NCBI GenBank assembly: GCA_030637025.1
Contig: DAOVVV010000001.1
Coordinates: forward strand, 1-64,000
DNA length: 64,000 nt
Source of the DNA: JAGLHV01 sp023143305 [NCBI: Clostridia bacterium]
Lineage (GTDB): Bacteria > CBDUZB01 > JAGLHV01
Reading direction: 5' to 3'
The notes under the pieces are model-generated. The model saw nothing but the letters and a program-made list of their open reading frames with translations, had not been told where the DNA came from and did no database searches. Position 1 is the first letter of the stretch. Each line of letters starts with the position of its first letter. Of this stretch, positions 62,138-64,000 are shown piece by piece. A program made the position numbers and the translations under genes.

Positions 62138-62184
62138 TTTTAATAAACCTCACATCAAAATATAAAAATAATTCAAGACAAAAG

Positions 62185-62206
62185 ACAGTCGATAGTCCAT
62201 AGACAA
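62185..62206. repeat. Left arm of a 22-bp perfect inverted pair
   Basis: This 22-base stretch is the exact reverse complement of 62457-62478. It is a heptamer-array unit in opposite orientation, so the two bracket most of island 4. Confidence 0.75.
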
Positions 62207-62274
62207 AGACAAATAATAAAAAATAAATACGAAAAGGCAGCTCCATAAATGGAGTAACTACAAACTAAAAACAT

Positions 62275-62330
62275 AAAGGTAAAATGTATTTTGAACAACT
62301 TAGCTAATTTTTCGCGTTTGCCCACCTTTT
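62275..62330. repeat. Internally deleted palindromic element
   Basis: It starts like the 158-bp element (AAAGGTAAAATG, GAACAACTTAGC) but after TAATTTT it jumps to CGCGTTTGCCCA, resembling the right-side GCGTGCCC. The inner stems are gone. A decayed or deleted copy. Confidence 0.55.
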
Positions 62331-62339
62331 GAGCCTTTC

Positions 62340-62358
62340 GGGCGACCAAGGGTCGCCC
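62340..62358. repeat. GGGCGACC hairpin repeat, copy 2
   Basis: Eight-base perfect arms (62340-62347, 62351-62358) around AAG, identical to 3570-3588, including the preceding AGCCTTTC and the following CCTACA. Confidence 0.7.
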
Positions 62359-62382
62359 CTACAATGAGCTATCCGCAATCTT

Positions 62383-62408
62383 TTAACCAATTAACCAATT
62401 AACCAATC
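62383..62408. repeat. Short tandem repeat of TTAACCAA
   Basis: Three copies of the 8-base unit TTAACCAA in a row, followed by degenerate AACCAATT units to about 62420. Confidence 0.65.
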
Positions 62409-62455
62409 TAAACCAATTTAACCGTCTTTATCAACCGTCTTTATATCTTTTATCT

Positions 62456-62491
62456 GTTGTCTATGGACTATCGACTGTGGACTATGGACTG
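62456..62491. repeat. Degenerate heptamer array, copy 4
   Basis: GTTGT followed by CTATGGA, CTATCGA, CTGTGGA, CTATGGA and a partial unit. It ends 14 bp before the stop of the ligase fragment. Its first 22 bases from 62457 pair with 62185-62206. Confidence 0.7.
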
Positions 62492-62505
62492 TTTTTTATG
62501 TGTCT

Positions 62506-62703
62506 TTATTTATATTCCTTTAATAATTGTTCCGTTAATGTATATTCTCTTTGCGATTCTTTTTTCATGCCTTGTTTTTTATAATGATCAGCTAAAAACT
62601 TATGATATTCGGCTCTATGGAAGTGATAAAATATCGCTTTTTTTATAGCATCCCGCGTTTTTTCATTTTCCCCCTGCATTTGATACAACCAGGCCAACTG
62701 ATA
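62506..62703 (-). pseudogene. C-terminal TPR piece of the interrupted O-antigen ligase
   Basis: Directly after the amber stop at 62706-62704 the same frame continues TAT CAG TTG and encodes YQLAWLYQMQGENEKTRDAI and a further TPR-like helix pair to a proper stop at 62506. A TTG at 62697 could start a 63-residue protein, but no ribosome site is convincing. It completes the TPR begun before the stop (ELNTAIRYDKCNAFF), so the two pieces are one ancestral gene. Confidence 0.7.
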
Positions 62704-64000
62704 CTAAAAAAAAGCATTACATTTGTCATATCTAATTGCCGTATTTAATTCAATAATTGCTTCAGCCAATTTCAGCTGTACTTTCTTATCAGGGATTATT
62801 AACGACCGGCCGGATTCTTCATCGTTTCTTTGTAATGACATTAGTAAACTTTTATCTATTTTTTGCCGGTCACAATTAAGATAACTTTTTGCTAATCCCC
62901 AATATGTATATGGCCACAAAGGATTTAGTTCCATAGCTTTTTTAAACAATATTTCCGCTTCCTTAAATTCTTTATCCTTTAAAGAAGATTCGCCCAAAAC
63001 ATAATATCGTGAAGCTAAAACCGGTTTACCGATTATAATCACCAGATTGCCTACAAATACCATTAAAACAATTTTCCACCACCATTTCGAGGCACTTTTT
63101 AAACATACCTTCCCATAATTAAAATTATTTTGTAAAGAACAGGACAATCCCAATAAAACCCAAAATAAAATAGCATTTGCCGGAAGATATAAATTATAAT
63201 CGAAAATATTTTGTACTAAAATTGCTGCCAGACTGGAAAGAATACCAATGTTAAAAAAAATTTCCTGCTTGTTTATCCATTGTGTTTTTATTTGCTGGGG
63301 ACTATTCAGAACTGATTTATTGTTGTTAATACTATTATAATTTAAAATTTGCTTTATCCCTCTTTTAAAAAAAACTATTAACAGATATAAAAAAACAAGC
63401 ACCCCCATAATTCCTATCTCTGCTGCTATTTGTAAAAAATAATTATGAACATATAACGAATTCAAAAATCCTGTTTTATATTTTAAATAAACATTACCAA
63501 AACATCCTAATCCTACACCGGTAAAAGGATAATCAAATATCATTTTACACGCTCCCCGCCACCAGTTTAAACGATTAAAAACTATATTCTGATAAATAAA
63601 TTTATAAATTATCAAATAAGTTAATATACACACTCCCCCTATTATTGTATACCGGCATTTTTTATCAAAATCTATTTTCAAACCTAAAAACAAAAACAAA
63701 CCAATACCAAAACTTAATCCTATCCATGCACCTAAAGAAAAAGTAACTACTAAACAAATAACCATTAACCCTAAAGATATTAAATAACTAATAGCCACTA
63801 AATCATTACTAATCAATGATAAGAAGTCTTTCCTGTTTTTTTTCGGAAATTTTAAAGAAGATAAACTAGAATATAATTCAGGAAATCTATATTTTTTAAA
63901 AATTGAAATTAAATTGCTTATCACTAACGGTATTATCATTATCAGATATCCGGCAAGAATGTTAGGGTTCATCATCGTTGCCTTCACTGTTTCACCTTTT
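62704..64000 (-). CDS. O-antigen ligase/polymerase family protein with TPRs, 5' end beyond the window and amber-terminated
   Basis: The frame is open to the edge. GETVKATMMNPNILAGYL aligns with GQIVKATFPNPNFLAGYL of the neighbouring gene at about its residue 145, so about 150-165 residues lie outside the window. Hydrophobic helices and the loop ending YVHNYFLQIAAEIGIMG mark the family. The C-terminal TPR region stops in the middle of a TPR at TAG (62706-62704), after eight T bases. It is a tandem paralogue of the 731-residue protein. If the stop is real, the membrane part is intact and only the last TPR is lost. Confidence 0.75.
   Translation of the reverse strand, partial: KGETVKATMMNPNILAGYLIMIIPLVISNLISIFKKYRFPELYSSLSSLKFPKKNRKDFLSLISNDLVAISYLISLGLMVICLVVTFSLGAWIGLSFGIGLFLFLGLKIDFDKKCRYTIIGGVCILTYLIIYKFIYQNIVFNRLNWWRGACKMIFDYPFTGVGLGCFGNVYLKYKTGFLNSLYVHNYFLQIAAEIGIMGVLVFLYLLIVFFKRGIKQILNYNSINNNKSVLNSPQQIKTQWINKQEIFFNIGILSSLAAILVQNIFDYNLYLPANAILFWVLLGLSCSLQNNFNYGKVCLKSASKWWWKIVLMVFVGNLVIIIGKPVLASRYYVLGESSLKDKEFKEAEILFKKAMELNPLWPYTYWGLAKSYLNCDRQKIDKSLLMSLQRNDEESGRSLIIPDKKVQLKLAEAIIELNTAIRYDKCNAFF

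Larger units (their letters stand above)
62138..62505. repeat. Intergenic repeat island 4
   Basis: 368 bp between the two ligase genes: one arm of a 22-bp inverted pair (62185-62206), a partial palindromic element (62275-62330), a GGGCGACC hairpin (62340-62358), short tandem TTAACCAA units (62383-62408) and a heptamer array (62456-62491) that contains the other arm (62457-62478). No gene seen. It is the high-coordinate border of the repeat-free 42 kb. Confidence 0.8.

Noticed and set aside
62457-62648. Plus-strand reading frame beginning MSMDYRLWTMDC, and a similar one at 19780
   Set aside because: They are translations of the degenerate heptamer arrays and continue into antisense of real genes; no ribosome site or family.
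1-64000. tRNA, rRNA or riboswitch genes
   Set aside because: I saw no cloverleaf-like segment with a T-loop GGTTCGA context outside coding regions and no rRNA-like conserved blocks; a covariance-model scan was not possible here.
1-64000. Insertion sequences or phage genes
   Set aside because: No transposase, integrase or phage protein is recognisable in any frame; the palindromic repeats have no coding capacity.

Overview
The window is one long surface-glycan locus from an AT-rich (about one third G+C by eye) Gram-negative-type bacterium. kdsB, rfaE1, an MsbA-like exporter, a WecA/MraY-like initiator and several O-antigen ligase/polymerase genes all point to a lipopolysaccharide outer membrane. 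The gene style (TPR-tailed O-antigen ligases, YfhO and GT39 membrane proteins, many radical SAM genes, repeat-rich spacers) suggests an uncultured candidate phylum such as Omnitrophota or a relative. That placement is an inference and is not proved here. Every convincing gene lies on the minus strand, so transcription runs from high to low coordinates. A 24-codon scrap at the left edge is the only possible exception.

Layout, in order of coordinates. 0.5-3.4 kb: kdsB, rfaE1 and a DUF3108 lipoprotein (inner-core and envelope genes). 4.1-5.4 kb: leuC, a metabolic outlier. 5.5-19.3 kb: a glycan block with a GT4 enzyme, an FAD protein, an O-antigen ligase with TPRs, a WecA-like initiator, two tandem 671-residue GT39-like proteins, a GT2, a polytopic membrane protein and asnB. 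19.8-26.9 kb: GT4, RMD-like reductase, nucleotidyltransferase, LegB-like dehydratase, GT2, cyclase-family hydrolase, HAD phosphatase and an epimerase. 27.2-44.1 kb: two modules that appear to make CMP-activated acid sugars, with radical SAM enzymes, two large GT-B-like transferases, an ABC exporter, a methyltransferase, a class IV aminotransferase, a short NeuB-like synthase and cytidylyltransferases. 44.1-55.3 kb: a nearly complete pseudaminic-acid-type pathway (pseB, pseC, pseG, pseH-like, pseI, spsF-like) with a WbqC protein, a SPASM radical SAM protein, an unassigned dehydrogenase, a PIG-L deacetylase and, as the first gene, a GbsR/MarR-type regulator. That regulator has a textbook promoter and a perfect palindromic operator. 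55.5-64 kb: a DegT aminotransferase, a YfhO protein, a GT2 with a ten-base G tract, and two tandem O-antigen ligase/TPR genes, the last broken by an in-frame amber codon and cut by the window edge.

Four spacers (1-519, 3438-4133, 19282-19835, 62138-62505) are mosaics of repeats. The most striking is a 158-bp nested palindrome present in three full and two partial copies, with compensatory stem changes between copies. The 42 kb between the last two islands contain no recognisable copy, so the modified-sugar cassette is framed by repeat islands.

Together the genes would make several activated sugars (CMP-Kdo, a CMP-pseudaminate-like sugar and one or two further CMP-activated acids), assemble them on a lipid carrier, export them and polymerise or ligate them. 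The least explained parts are the SAF-less NeuB/class IV aminotransferase module, the cytidylyltransferase/SDR/hydroxyacid-dehydrogenase module without its own NeuB, five radical SAM genes, the dehydrogenase between pseG and pseI, and the structured repeats.
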